Source: a virus
IMG/VR virus record: IMGVR_UViG_3300037153_000881
Span: 1-64,000 of that record
DNA length: 64,000 nt
Strand: one strand, 5' to 3'
The translations under genes and the position numbers were made by a program. Each line of letters starts with the position of its first letter. The stretch's first letter is position 1. The notes beneath the pieces are model-generated. The model was not told the DNA's origin. It saw nothing but the letters and a program-made list of their open reading frames with translations, and searched no databases. Positions 1 through 8,670 of this stretch are shown here, piece after piece.

Positions 1-61
1 TCACGCCCGCGGGGAGCGTGGCTGATGCCCCGAAGAACTGGGCTTGGACGGTCGCAGGCAT
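1..61 (-). CDS. Tail-region structural protein, N-terminal fragment cut by the window edge
   Basis: Only the first 20 codons are present. The start ATG (61-59) follows a clear ribosome binding site, GGAAGGAG, about 7 bases upstream. The peptide begins MPATVQAQFFGASATLPAGV, which resembles the VPATAxF repeats of the large repeat protein at 942-2723, so it is probably another repeat-type tail protein. It is the last gene visible in the minus-strand virion operon and continues beyond position 1. Function is inferred only from context and N-terminal resemblance. Confidence 0.6.
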   Translation of the reverse strand, partial: MPATVQAQFFGASATLPAGV

Positions 62-95
62 CCTCAGACTCCTTCCACGAGGCATTGTCCGGGTG

Positions 96-129
96 GCCTG
101 CCGCGGCGCCAAGCGCCGGGCCGGCAGGC
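96..129 (-). terminator. GC-rich hairpin between two tail genes
   Basis: Arms GCCTGCCG+CGGCGC and GCGCCG+CGGCAGGC pair fully around a 3-base loop, with one 3-base bulge (GGC). It lies just after the stop of the gene at 165-926 and before the ribosome binding site of the next gene. No T-run follows, so it could be an attenuating or processing hairpin rather than a true intrinsic terminator. Confidence 0.4.
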
Positions 130-164
130 GGCCGGCGCCACCTGAGCTCACCCGGTTCGGCCCA

Positions 165-926
165 TCAGAATTCGTCGTAGGAGACGATCAGGTTCGGCAC
201 CGCCGCCGTGCCCGGTGTGGTGCCGTATGCCGTGGAGATAGCGCCGATCACGACCACGAACGGACCAATGCGGCCCTTGTTCAGGACGCTCAACCCCAGC
301 GGGGAGAACTGGGTCGGAGTCGTCAGTGGCAGCGCATAGCTGGGTGGGACGAACGGCTGTCCGCCAGTCTCCGAAGGCACGTCTGCCGGTCCTGCCGTGT
401 TGAACTGCGCAATCTGTGCGCCGATGGAGTGATTGAACGCCAGAATTCGATCCACGGTCAGCGTGTAGGGGCCCGTGCCCGTGACGGCCAACACCTGACG
501 TAGCTCAGCCGTCGCGCCCTCATCAATCTGGACAAAGGCGTTGATGGCATATGCGAAGGATGCGACCAGCGTTACATCGCCGCCTGTGGCACCGGCCGCC
601 AGCGACGATGTGAGCGACAGTTGCGGGATGTACGTGGGACTGGACGAAAACATCCAGGCCGCGCCGGTGGGCATGCTCGCCGCTGCCCGTACCGTGCCGT
701 TCACCAGCGTGGTCGGTGGCGACGGCAACGGGTCGAGCACTTCGAGGGCGATCTGCTTGATGGCGCTATACGACGTCCTCGGGCCGGTGGTCGGCACGGG
801 CAGCGGTTCGGTCCCCGTCTGAATGTCCGACCGATCCAGACTGACGCCCGTCGATGCGTCGGACCCGACCAGTGGCTCGGTGGCCTCCCCTCCGTACCAA
901 CTCGCCCGAATGTTTGCAGTAGGCAT
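165..926 (-). CDS. Putative tail-associated structural protein (beta-rich)
   Basis: A 253-residue protein without a signal peptide or membrane helix, rich in Ser, Thr, Gly and Pro. The middle (about residues 125-165) reads IDEGATAELRQVLAV then GPYTLTVDRILAFNHS. This pattern is common in phage structural proteins that bind at tail tips, where an E/R-containing strand pair is followed by a GPYTLT turn. The start is an ATG with a good ribosome binding site (AAGGAGA) 6 bases upstream. It sits at the end of the tail-fibre gene run, 15 bases after the repeat protein at 942-2723. I do not recognise a specific family. Confidence 0.6.
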   Translation of the reverse strand: MPTANIRASWYGGEATEPLVGSDASTGVSLDRSDIQTGTEPLPVPTTGPRTSYSAIKQIALEVLDPLPSPPTTLVNGTVRAAASMPTGAAWMFSSSPTYIPQLSLTSSLAAGATGGDVTLVASFAYAINAFVQIDEGATAELRQVLAVTGTGPYTLTVDRILAFNHSIGAQIAQFNTAGPADVPSETGGQPFVPPSYALPLTTPTQFSPLGLSVLNKGRIGPFVVVIGAISTAYGTTPGTAAVPNLIVSYDEF

Positions 927-941
927 GCTGTCTCCTTTCTC

Positions 942-2723
942 CTAGCCGACCATCTGGCCATACGGCGTCGGCTGTAGCCTCGGCGCGATCACCTCGATGA
1001 CAAACTGCGTCACCGCCAGCTCATCCTCGTGCGTGGTCAGCACGTCCAGGAACATCTGCGTCACGTGAATGCCTGGACGGGTGTCGCCGACCGGAATGCT
1101 GAGCGGGACCGTGAACGTGCTGGTGAGCAGTAGCCGTCCAACGGCGACGACCCACTCGCCGGCGCGGCCAGACCCGCGTCCCTTGACGATCAGCGTCAGC
1201 GGGACGGCCCGATCGGGCCGTCTGACGAACCGCGCCAGGACGGGTACGTCCTGCGACGGTCTGGTGAACCCGACCGGTATCGACAGCGGGACCGGGAGGT
1301 TGGTTTCGACCTGCACCGGAATCCGCAGCGGGACGACCGTTCGAAGTGAGGTGAAGACGGCCTGGATCGGAATCCAGCCCGCCCGGTACAACTGCGTCCG
1401 CGCCGGGACGCTGCGCGGGGTGGCGTAGGTCTTGACCCACAGCTGGAGCGGAACCGTCAGGGCGTGCGGGGTGGGTTGGACGATCTGTCCCGTGGCAGGC
1501 ACGGAGCGCGACCGACGGGTGCCGCCAAAGCACGCGGTGACCGGGATGTAGCGGTCCCAGTGCGCGATGAATCGAGCGGGGACACTGCGTTGCTGGTGCC
1601 AACGGAAGGCGGGATAGACCGGGACCGGGCGTTCCCTGGCAGGCAGGAACCACGCCGTGCCTGGAACCGACCGCTCGATCTGAGGTCGCGGGAGAGCCTC
1701 GACGTTCAGCGCGAAGCTGCCGATGCGGCGGCTGGGGACGGCGCGAACCTCGACGTTGAGCGCGAAGCTGCCAATGCGGCGCGGCGTGGGCGGCGTGGCG
1801 AAAACGACGGTGACTGGAACGACGCGGGTCGCGACGGGCCGGTAATCGACAAGGAAACCGAACGACCCAAGCTGGCGTGCCGGTGGCGGTGAGGCGAAGT
1901 CAACGACAAACCCAAACCCACCCAGTTGTCGCTGGGGTGGCGTGGGCTGGTAGTCGACGACGAACCCGAAAGCACCGACCTGGCGGAGTGGTCCTGCGGA
2001 GAAGCTCGCCGTAATGGGTACGCTGCGGAAGTTGCTGACGACCGTGGACAGCAGCGCCGTGGCAGGCACGCTGCGGGAGTTGGTGCTGATCGCCCCGTAC
2101 CACCAGCGCTGGGCAGCGCTCGCATCCGTGACGGCAACCACCACCGCGGCGGTGTCCAGTGACGCGGCGGCGGTAGGCGCAGTCGCCCTAATCCAGGGCG
2201 GGAATAGCCCGGAGAATTGCGCGAGCGCTACGACGTTGCGCGACAGCCGCTGACCGCCGAATTGCGCGGTCGCCGGCACGCTGCGTCCCAGAAGCTGGGG
2301 CGGGACGTAGAAGTCGACGCTGACGCCCGCGGCGCCGACCTGGGGATACCCCGTGGCCGGACGGGCGAACTCGACGCTGATCCCCGCGCCACCCACCAGC
2401 GCGGCGGGCGGGTAGCGGTCGATCTGGAGCGCGACGCCGCCGATCTGGCGCGGCGCGGTGGTGACGATGTCCGGCTGCAGCCCGACGCCGCCCACCTGAC
2501 GTCCGATGCCAGGCGTGATCTCGACGTTCAGCGCGACACTGCCGACTTGACGCGCGGGCGCCGTGGCCTGCACGTCCACGTTCAGCACGACACTGCCGAC
2601 CCGACGCGCGGGCGCCGTGGCCTGCACGTCCACGTTCAGGGCATCGCCGCCTACTTGACGTACAGGCGGGGCCGCGACGATCTCGACGTTCAGCCCGACA
2701 CTGCCAGCTCGGCGGTCGGTCAC
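942..2723 (-). CDS. Repeat-rich adhesin-like tail protein
   Basis: A 593-residue protein built almost entirely of short repeats of two kinds. Residues about 5-130 and 240-340 repeat RxVGSxALNVEV with a period near 18 residues. Residues about 145-500 repeat RSVPxTAxF with a period of 13-25 residues. Each repeat looks like a beta-strand followed by a turn, suggesting a solenoid or a fibrous stalk. The last 45 residues (VTQMFLDVL then LAVTQFVIEVIAPR) match a VTQxxxEVL motif common in phage structural proteins. The start is a GTG just after the stop of the paralogue at 2734. A role in host-surface binding is inferred from position and repeats. Confidence 0.6.
   Translation of the reverse strand: MTDRRAGSVGLNVEIVAAPPVRQVGGDALNVDVQATAPARRVGSVVLNVDVQATAPARQVGSVALNVEITPGIGRQVGGVGLQPDIVTTAPRQIGGVALQIDRYPPAALVGGAGISVEFARPATGYPQVGAAGVSVDFYVPPQLLGRSVPATAQFGGQRLSRNVVALAQFSGLFPPWIRATAPTAAASLDTAAVVVAVTDASAAQRWWYGAISTNSRSVPATALLSTVVSNFRSVPITASFSAGPLRQVGAFGFVVDYQPTPPQRQLGGFGFVVDFASPPPARQLGSFGFLVDYRPVATRVVPVTVVFATPPTPRRIGSFALNVEVRAVPSRRIGSFALNVEALPRPQIERSVPGTAWFLPARERPVPVYPAFRWHQQRSVPARFIAHWDRYIPVTACFGGTRRSRSVPATGQIVQPTPHALTVPLQLWVKTYATPRSVPARTQLYRAGWIPIQAVFTSLRTVVPLRIPVQVETNLPVPLSIPVGFTRPSQDVPVLARFVRRPDRAVPLTLIVKGRGSGRAGEWVVAVGRLLLTSTFTVPLSIPVGDTRPGIHVTQMFLDVLTTHEDELAVTQFVIEVIAPRLQPTPYGQMVG
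2535..2642. repeat. Two 54-bp tandem repeats inside the adhesin-like gene
   Basis: Two near-identical 54-bp units start at 2535 and 2589 and differ at only a few bases. They encode 18-residue LNVDVQATAPAR(R/Q)VGSV units. Such DNA-level identity suggests recent expansion by slippage or recombination. Confidence 0.8.
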
Positions 2724-2733
2724 CGCATTGGCC

Positions 2734-3810
2734 TTAGCGGACCGTGACGCCCGCTTCTACAGCATTGACCGCGGCTGAGGTCCAGGCAGCGCCGGTGTTG
2801 GGATCTGTTTCCCAGCGGCTCACGACGTAGTTGGCGCTGGTTCCCAGCGCGGCGGCGGCCGCTTCGCTGGTGGTCGCGCCGCTTTTGAGAGTGGGCGCCA
2901 GCGATCCCGCGCCCGCGTCCGAGTTCTGCGCCAGCGCGATGGCCTCCACCACGTTGATGGAAAACCCCGCGGGCACATCCGTCATCGCATACAGATCGCG
3001 GTCACCCACGTTGGCCGACATCACGTAGTCGGACATGGACGGCGGCACCTCGTCCACCTGGCTCCAGTTGGCGCCGGAGTCCGTGCCGCCTCGCGTCAGC
3101 ACGGTGCTGCTGCCCGCGCCGCTGGGTGTGAGCAGAATGACGCGCCCGTCGCCGGGACGGCCGTTATTGAGTGTGCCGTTGGTGTCGTTGACGGCCAGAT
3201 CGTCGTACGCGTAGTAGGTGCCGGTCGTCGGAGCAACCCCACTGAGCAGCGTCAAGCCCACCTGAAGCACCTGGACGTTCAGCGTGCTGCTGGCCGTGTT
3301 GTCCACGCCGCTCACGTTGATGACCTGGCTCCCATCCAGCCAGAGCTCGCTGGTGCCGCTGGTCGCGCTGGTGATCTGCGTGCGCCATTCGATCACGTGC
3401 CAGCTGTCGGGCGGGCAAGCCGCGTTGGACGAGGCAATAGAACCTCCCGAAGCGAGTGAGCCCGGCGCGCGGTAGATGCGCAGCAGACCATCAGTCGCCG
3501 ACCAGCTCAACTGGGTCTGCTGTTGCCCGGTTGACTCAAGCCACTGCGCGATGGCTTCTTCCGTCGAATTTGTGGCGTGCGCGTAGAACGCAAACCGAAC
3601 CCACACGTCCGTCTTCGGTGCGGGAAGCACGAAGCTCTTGTAGGTCAGAGCGGCGCCGGACGCGATCTGGGCGTATTTCAGGCAGAACGTGCCCGCGCGA
3701 GGCGTCGGCGTGGTGCTGACGACCGTGAGCGTCGTGTTACCCCCGATGGTTGAGGTGCCAGCCTCGTTGACGTCGCCGGTCTCCCAGCCACATGTGAGTA
3801 AACGCGTCAT
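2734..3810 (-). CDS. Lectin-like tail paralogue 1
   Basis: A 358-residue member of a tandem family. The N-terminal two thirds are beta-rich, starting MTRLLTCGWETGD, with the motif TSELWLDGSQVINVSG expected of a concanavalin/LamG-like jelly roll. A conserved centre reads GRPGDGRVILLTPSG and RGGTDSGANWSQVDE. The C-terminal end (SRWETDPNTGAAW, then AVEAGVTVR) recurs in all copies. The start is the ATG at 3810, which overlaps the upstream stop as ATGA; an earlier in-frame start is unlikely. Probably a receptor-binding or tail-tip decoration protein, inferred from fold and position. Confidence 0.65.
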   Translation of the reverse strand: MTRLLTCGWETGDVNEAGTSTIGGNTTLTVVSTTPTPRAGTFCLKYAQIASGAALTYKSFVLPAPKTDVWVRFAFYAHATNSTEEAIAQWLESTGQQQTQLSWSATDGLLRIYRAPGSLASGGSIASSNAACPPDSWHVIEWRTQITSATSGTSELWLDGSQVINVSGVDNTASSTLNVQVLQVGLTLLSGVAPTTGTYYAYDDLAVNDTNGTLNNGRPGDGRVILLTPSGAGSSTVLTRGGTDSGANWSQVDEVPPSMSDYVMSANVGDRDLYAMTDVPAGFSINVVEAIALAQNSDAGAGSLAPTLKSGATTSEAAAAALGTSANYVVSRWETDPNTGAAWTSAAVNAVEAGVTVR

Positions 3811-4868
3811 CGCACCGTAACCCCCGCTTCCGCGCCGTTGACGCCGGCGAACGTCCAGGGCTGCCCCGTATTCGGGTCGGTCTCGCGTGCCAGCCGCGGG
3901 TAGGCGGGCCACATGCCCAGCGTCACGGCCGAGCCTTCCAGCACGGCGGCGCCACTTTTGAGCGTGGCCGCGGCCGCGGCTTCGCCCGCGTCGCCCTTTT
4001 GCGCCTGGGCGACCACGTCTACCGCGTAGATCACCACTGGCGGAGCCGCCAGGTCGGTGATGGCGTACAGGTCGCGGTCGCCGGGCGTGGCGGACTGGAC
4101 GTAGTCCGCCACGGACATCGGCGACTCGTCCACCTGGCTCCAGTTGGCGCCGCTGTCGGTCCCGCCGCGCGTCAGCATCGTGCTGCTGCCAGTCCCACTC
4201 GGCGGCAGAAAGACCACCCGGCCGTCACCCGGCCGCCCGTTGTTGATCGTGCCGGTCGTGTCGTTGATGGCCAGGTCGTCGAAACAGTGGTAGCTAGCCC
4301 CCCGCACTACGCCGATACACCCGATACGCAGCTGCCCGATCGTCAGCAGCGTGGTCGCCGCGTTGTTGTCGCCGGAGAAGAGGATGATCTGCATGCCATC
4401 CAGCCACACCTCGGTGATGCCGCTGGTAGTGCTGCTCATCTGATGCCGCCATTCGAGGGTGTGCCAAACAGCCAGCGACACGCTCACGCTGGACGTCGCG
4501 ACCACCGTGCCGTTGCTCCCCTGACACGCGTCGATGAATTGAGTGCTGCGCAAGCACAGCGAGGCCAGCGCCACGCCGTTTGGATCGCGCAACTCGCAGA
4601 ACGGCGCGATGCTATCGCCGGAGGCGCCGCCGTTGTATAGCTGGAAGTTTCCCGACCACCGTACCCAGACTTCGTTTGCAGCCGGACCGAACACAATCGT
4701 TTTGTAGGAACTATCGAAGGACGCGCTTGGCGTCCACGCCTTGATGCAGTACGCCGTGCGCGGCGTCGGGGACGTGTTGACCGCCGTCACGCTGCCGATG
4801 TTGGTGTAATCGAAGCCCAGCTCGCTGGAGTCACCCGATTCCCAGCCGCACGTCACCAGGCGGCTCAT
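3807..4868 (-). CDS. Lectin-like tail paralogue 2
   Basis: A 353-residue paralogue of the flanking genes, starting MSRLVTCGWESGD at an ATG that overlaps the previous stop (ATGA). It keeps the jelly-roll core (TEVWLDGMQIILFSGDN), the GRPGDGRVVFLPPSG linker, RGGTDSGANWSQVDE, and the C-terminal DPNTGQPWTFAGVN end. Differences between copies concentrate in the N-terminal jelly roll, which would be expected if that part meets variable host glycans (inference). Confidence 0.65.
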   Translation of the reverse strand: MSRLVTCGWESGDSSELGFDYTNIGSVTAVNTSPTPRTAYCIKAWTPSASFDSSYKTIVFGPAANEVWVRWSGNFQLYNGGASGDSIAPFCELRDPNGVALASLCLRSTQFIDACQGSNGTVVATSSVSVSLAVWHTLEWRHQMSSTTSGITEVWLDGMQIILFSGDNNAATTLLTIGQLRIGCIGVVRGASYHCFDDLAINDTTGTINNGRPGDGRVVFLPPSGTGSSTMLTRGGTDSGANWSQVDESPMSVADYVQSATPGDRDLYAITDLAAPPVVIYAVDVVAQAQKGDAGEAAAAATLKSGAAVLEGSAVTLGMWPAYPRLARETDPNTGQPWTFAGVNGAEAGVTVR

Positions 4869-5923
4869 CGCGCCGTGATCCCAACTTCCGCGGCGTTCAC
4901 CGCCGCCGGCGTCCACGCCGCGGAAGTATTCGGATCGGTTTCGTACTGGGTGCGGACATACGCGGGCGTGGTGGTGAGCGCTGAGGCAGCCGCCTCGTTG
5001 ATCGTCGTTCCGCTTTTGATGGTCGGCGCCAGACTGGCCCCCACGTCCACGGCCTGCGCCAGCACGAGGTTGTCCACCGCGTTCACGCTCGTGGTGATGG
5101 CAGGTAGATCGGCCACGGCGTACAGATCGCGGTCCCCGATGGTGAAGGATTCGACGTAGTCGGTCATCGCCATGGGGTTGTCGTCGACCTGACTCCAGTT
5201 CGCGCCGCTATCCGGCCCGGAGAGCCGCAGCCACGTGGTGGAGCTGCCCACAGCGTTCGGAGTGAGCAGCACCACCCGGCCATCGCCGGGGCGGCCGTTG
5301 TTGATGGCGCCGGTCGTGTCGTTGATCGCCAGATCGTCGACCGCGTGCCACCAGTAGCGGGTGGACCCCCAGACGCCGAGGTCCAACTGCGCGACGTTCA
5401 GCAGCGTGCCGGCCGAGTTGTCGCCGGAGAAGCTGATCTGCTGGCTGCCGTTGACCCACAGCTCGGTGATGCCCTGCGTCAGGCTGGTCATCTGGTGCCG
5501 CCATTCGAGCGTATGCCACACCAACAGCGGCGCCGACTGGCTGGTGCCGAGTAGTGTGGTGTTGGTCGCGCCACCCTGGCGTGCGCGGATGAACCCGTCG
5601 ACCCTCGAGTACGTGAGGCACGCCACCGCCGTCCCGCCGCTATCTCGCAGTCGGGCCACCATCCACTCGGTGCCACCCGCTAGCTGCGGACTGCGAAATT
5701 GCGCCGCCCAGCGGACCCACACCTCGGTGCGCGCTCCGAAGTTGAACGTCTTGTAGACGTCCGCGCCCGAGATCGAATTGATGCCCATGCGACAGCACCA
5801 GTTGCCCGCGCGCGGCACCGGCGTGCTGTTGACCGCGAAGATCTCGGCGCTGGGGCCCAGGAAGTTGGTGCCCGCCTCGTTGGGGTCGCCAGTTTCCCAG
5901 CCGCACGTCAGCAGGCGGGCCAT
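4865..5923 (-). CDS. Lectin-like tail paralogue 3
   Basis: A 352-residue paralogue starting MARLLTCGWETGDPNEAG. The ATG at 5923 overlaps the preceding TGA as TGATG. It has the same order of elements as its neighbours: jelly-roll segment with ITELWVNGSQQISFSGDN, linker GRPGDGRVVLLTPN, a SGPDSGANWSQVDDNPM variant of the central motif, and a DPNTSAAWTPAAVNAAEVGI end. No signal peptide or membrane segment. Confidence 0.65.
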   Translation of the reverse strand: MARLLTCGWETGDPNEAGTNFLGPSAEIFAVNSTPVPRAGNWCCRMGINSISGADVYKTFNFGARTEVWVRWAAQFRSPQLAGGTEWMVARLRDSGGTAVACLTYSRVDGFIRARQGGATNTTLLGTSQSAPLLVWHTLEWRHQMTSLTQGITELWVNGSQQISFSGDNSAGTLLNVAQLDLGVWGSTRYWWHAVDDLAINDTTGAINNGRPGDGRVVLLTPNAVGSSTTWLRLSGPDSGANWSQVDDNPMAMTDYVESFTIGDRDLYAVADLPAITTSVNAVDNLVLAQAVDVGASLAPTIKSGTTINEAAASALTTTPAYVRTQYETDPNTSAAWTPAAVNAAEVGITAR

Positions 5924-6984
5924 CAGTGCACCGTCACTCCAGCCTCGAGCGCATTCAGGTCGGCTACCGTCCAGCCGGCGGTGGTGTCCGGGTTGGTCTG
6001 GTACTGCTGGCGGAAATATTGCGGGCTGATTGCGAGCGCTTGCGCAGCGCCTTCGGCTGTCGTGGCGCCCGTCTTGAGCGTGGGCGCCACCGACATCGAG
6101 CCGACGTCGCTGGTCTGGGCGTAGGCGAGCGCCTCGACGGTGTTCACCGACCAGCCGCTGGCCGCCGAGGGGACGTCCTGCAACGTGTACAGATCGCGGT
6201 GGCCAGCGGTGGCGTCGTACACGAAGTCTGTCATGGACATGGGCACATCGTCGACCTGCGACCAGTTCGCGCCGCTGTCGGTCCCGCCCCGCAGCAGCTG
6301 CGTGCTGCTGCCAGCTCCACTCGGACTCAGCAGCACCACGCGGCCGTCACCCGGCCGCCCGTTGTTGACCGTCCCGTTGGTATCGTTGATCGCCAGGTCA
6401 TCGAACGCGTAGTACGGGCCTCCAGAGAGCATGGCAGCACCCGTCCCCACAAGAACATTGCCTATATTCAGAGCCGAAGTCTGTGTGTTATCGACGCCGA
6501 CGAGGTTGAGTGTCTGGGCGCCGTCGAGCCAGACCTCAACCGTGCCGACGGTCAGCGACGTCATTTGCCAGCGCACTTCGAGTGTGTGCCACTGATCGGC
6601 GCTCATTTGCAGCGCACTGGTCCCGAGCAAGAAGACGGTCGACCGATAGGCGCGTAACAGCGAGTCGCTGGTGGTCCAGGTCACGCGGCCTTGCAACGAG
6701 CCAGCGTTGTCGGAGAAGCTGACCAGCGCGTTTTCGCTGTTCGGGTTCGCGTGCATGAGCACTCCCAGGCGAACCCACACATCCGTCAGCGGGTTGGGGA
6801 GAACCCAGTTGACATTGGCGATGTTGACAGCGCCGATCGCCATGAGCTTCAGACAGTGCGCACCTGGAGCACGTGGCGTTGGTCCGCTGGATACCACCGT
6901 CGCGACACCTGGCCCATTCACCGAGAGCAAGCCCGACTCGTTCGGGTCACCAGTCTCCCAGCCGCAGGTGAACAGCCGCGTCAT
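5923..6984 (-). CDS. Lectin-like tail paralogue 4
   Basis: A 353-residue paralogue beginning MTRLFTCGWETGDPNESG at the ATG that overlaps the upstream stop (ATGA). A longer reading frame exists upstream but runs in the wrong frame over the gene at 6981-7904 and is not used. The jelly-roll core is VEVWLDGAQTLNLVGVDN, the linker GRPGDGRVVLLSPSG, the centre RGGTDSGANWSQVDD, and the end NPDTTAGWTVADLNALEAGVTVH. Confidence 0.65.
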   Translation of the reverse strand: MTRLFTCGWETGDPNESGLLSVNGPGVATVVSSGPTPRAPGAHCLKLMAIGAVNIANVNWVLPNPLTDVWVRLGVLMHANPNSENALVSFSDNAGSLQGRVTWTTSDSLLRAYRSTVFLLGTSALQMSADQWHTLEVRWQMTSLTVGTVEVWLDGAQTLNLVGVDNTQTSALNIGNVLVGTGAAMLSGGPYYAFDDLAINDTNGTVNNGRPGDGRVVLLSPSGAGSSTQLLRGGTDSGANWSQVDDVPMSMTDFVYDATAGHRDLYTLQDVPSAASGWSVNTVEALAYAQTSDVGSMSVAPTLKTGATTAEGAAQALAISPQYFRQQYQTNPDTTAGWTVADLNALEAGVTVH

Positions 6985-7904
6985 TGGGTCGGCACCGCAA
7001 GCACGGGATAGTTGTTCGTGTTGGCCGTCGACCCCCAGCCAAAGGGCGTGCGCACCTGTTGCGCGCTCACCGTATGGCGAGTGACCAGGACGAGAATGTA
7101 GTTTTCGGCGTTGTAGACCAGCCGCCCGTAAATCGGCGCCGGGAAGTCGTTCGCCGACGAGGCGTTCCACAAACTCATCGCAAAGCCCGCGGAAAAACAC
7201 TTGCCGATACGACCCCGGATGCCCGCGGCGTCCTCGATCACCACGTATGGCCAGAGATAGTTGTTGCCGTCCACCAGACACGCGCGTTGCGGGTTGAGCC
7301 ATGCCGCTCCTGCCTGTGACCCTCCGTTCGGCATGGACAGCGTGGCCAGCTTGGCGGTCACCCAGGAGGCAGTGTCGGCCCGATTGCGCGATACCCAGCA
7401 GGTGTCGACATCCATCTGGGTGGTCGCGGTCGGGTTGGCGATGAGCACGACGATGGGATTCGGCTCGCCCGCAAAGTAGGGCACCACATCGCCGAGAAAG
7501 AAAACCTGGCGCATGGACCCAAGTGACGCCGAATCCGCGTTCGTCTCGCCCGCACGCGGGCCTTCAATCGACATGAGCAAATGGTCCTGGCCGGCGCTGA
7601 CCATCGCATGGATCGTGTCGGTGGTCGCACCGGTCACCGAGTGCCAGCACAGATACCGCGTGAGCTTGTCGGTGCCGGAACCGGCGCTGTAGCTGCGGTA
7701 GACCCCCAGTTGCATGCGCTGCGCGGTCGCCGCCGCATCCGCCAGATCGACGTTCATCTGCGCCCCGCGCGAGGTCACGGCCTGCATGACGTTGCCCGTG
7801 CCGCCCGAGATGTTCGCCCAGTTGGAGGAGTTGAGAATGCGCGCCTTCATATCGGCGACGATGTTGGCCGGGGTCGAATTAAATTCTGCGAAGTAATTCG
7901 GCAT
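6981..7904 (-). CDS. Unknown tail-associated structural protein
   Basis: A 307-residue protein starting MPNYFAEFNSTPANIVADMK after an excellent ribosome binding site (AAGGAG, 5 bases from the ATG). It interrupts the run of lectin-like paralogues and is not one of them. The sequence is mixed, with aromatic and Asn/Thr-rich stretches (VYRSYSAGSGTDKLTRYL, then MRQVFFLGDVVPYF). No motif identifies a family. Neighbours suggest a tail-tip or fibre part. Confidence 0.55.
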   Translation of the reverse strand: MPNYFAEFNSTPANIVADMKARILNSSNWANISGGTGNVMQAVTSRGAQMNVDLADAAATAQRMQLGVYRSYSAGSGTDKLTRYLCWHSVTGATTDTIHAMVSAGQDHLLMSIEGPRAGETNADSASLGSMRQVFFLGDVVPYFAGEPNPIVVLIANPTATTQMDVDTCWVSRNRADTASWVTAKLATLSMPNGGSQAGAAWLNPQRACLVDGNNYLWPYVVIEDAAGIRGRIGKCFSAGFAMSLWNASSANDFPAPIYGRLVYNAENYILVLVTRHTVSAQQVRTPFGWGSTANTNNYPVLAVPTQ

Positions 7905-7913
7905 GCGGTCTCC

Positions 7914-8636
7914 TTACGCCACCACGCCCGCGTCGGCGGTATTGCTGTCGCGCCCCTTGTAGACAAACGCCGCCACCGGCGTCGGCGATGCGGGAAAATG
8001 GCTCAGATTGACGATCAACCCCAGCCAGGCCGCCGACGTGATCGTCCACTGCAGTCGCGACAGATTCGCCGCGGTGGCCGAGGCGTACGCCACGGCCGTT
8101 CTGATCGTCGTGCTCGAGCCGCTTTCGCCGTTGTTGACGAAGGTGTTGCCCGTCGACGCGCGAGCCGTCGAGGCGGTGTTGTTGGCCCAGGTGGTGGCCG
8201 CGATCACCAGATCGCCGACCGCCGGCGTGATCGTCCCACTATCCGCGGTCACGCTCGTGCCGGACGTGGGCGTCCCGGCGGTGGCCGTCGGGGCTCCCTG
8301 CGACAGATCGGAGTCCACCCAGACGCAGCTGACGCCCGAGGCCGCCGTTCCGCCGCCGGTGAAATTGACCGTGTAGGAGGTCGGCGCGCCACCGCTGAAG
8401 TTGTAGGCAATCCAGATTTCGAGCGCCCGCGCGCCGCTAGTCGTAAACGCCAGACGCGTCGTCGTCGCGGTGCCGCTGGGAAAGGTGATGCTGGTGACCG
8501 CACCGGCCGTCGGCAGCGCGATGGTGAAGATCAACAGCGTGGTCAACGGCGAGGGCGGCGTTAGCCCTCCGGCGGCGACGGCCACGCCCGTGGCGGCGGC
8601 ACCTCCGGTTTGCGAACCGAGTTGGACCGCGGGCAT
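7914..8636 (-). CDS. Beta-rich structural protein
   Basis: A 240-residue Ser/Thr/Gly/Ala-rich protein with alternating hydrophobic strands, such as TSITFPSGTATTTRLAFTTS and VGDLVIAATTWANNT, typical of phage head or tail decoration domains of Ig-like or jelly-roll type. The ATG at 8636 overlaps a very short reading frame (MVKVQTR) as TGATG. It sits between lectin-like paralogues 4 and 5. Specific function unknown. Confidence 0.55.
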   Translation of the reverse strand: MPAVQLGSQTGGAAATGVAVAAGGLTPPSPLTTLLIFTIALPTAGAVTSITFPSGTATTTRLAFTTSGARALEIWIAYNFSGGAPTSYTVNFTGGGTAASGVSCVWVDSDLSQGAPTATAGTPTSGTSVTADSGTITPAVGDLVIAATTWANNTASTARASTGNTFVNNGESGSSTTIRTAVAYASATAANLSRLQWTITSAAWLGLIVNLSHFPASPTPVAAFVYKGRDSNTADAGVVA

Positions 8637-8670
8637 CAGCGCGTCTGCACCTTCACCATGTACAGCACCA

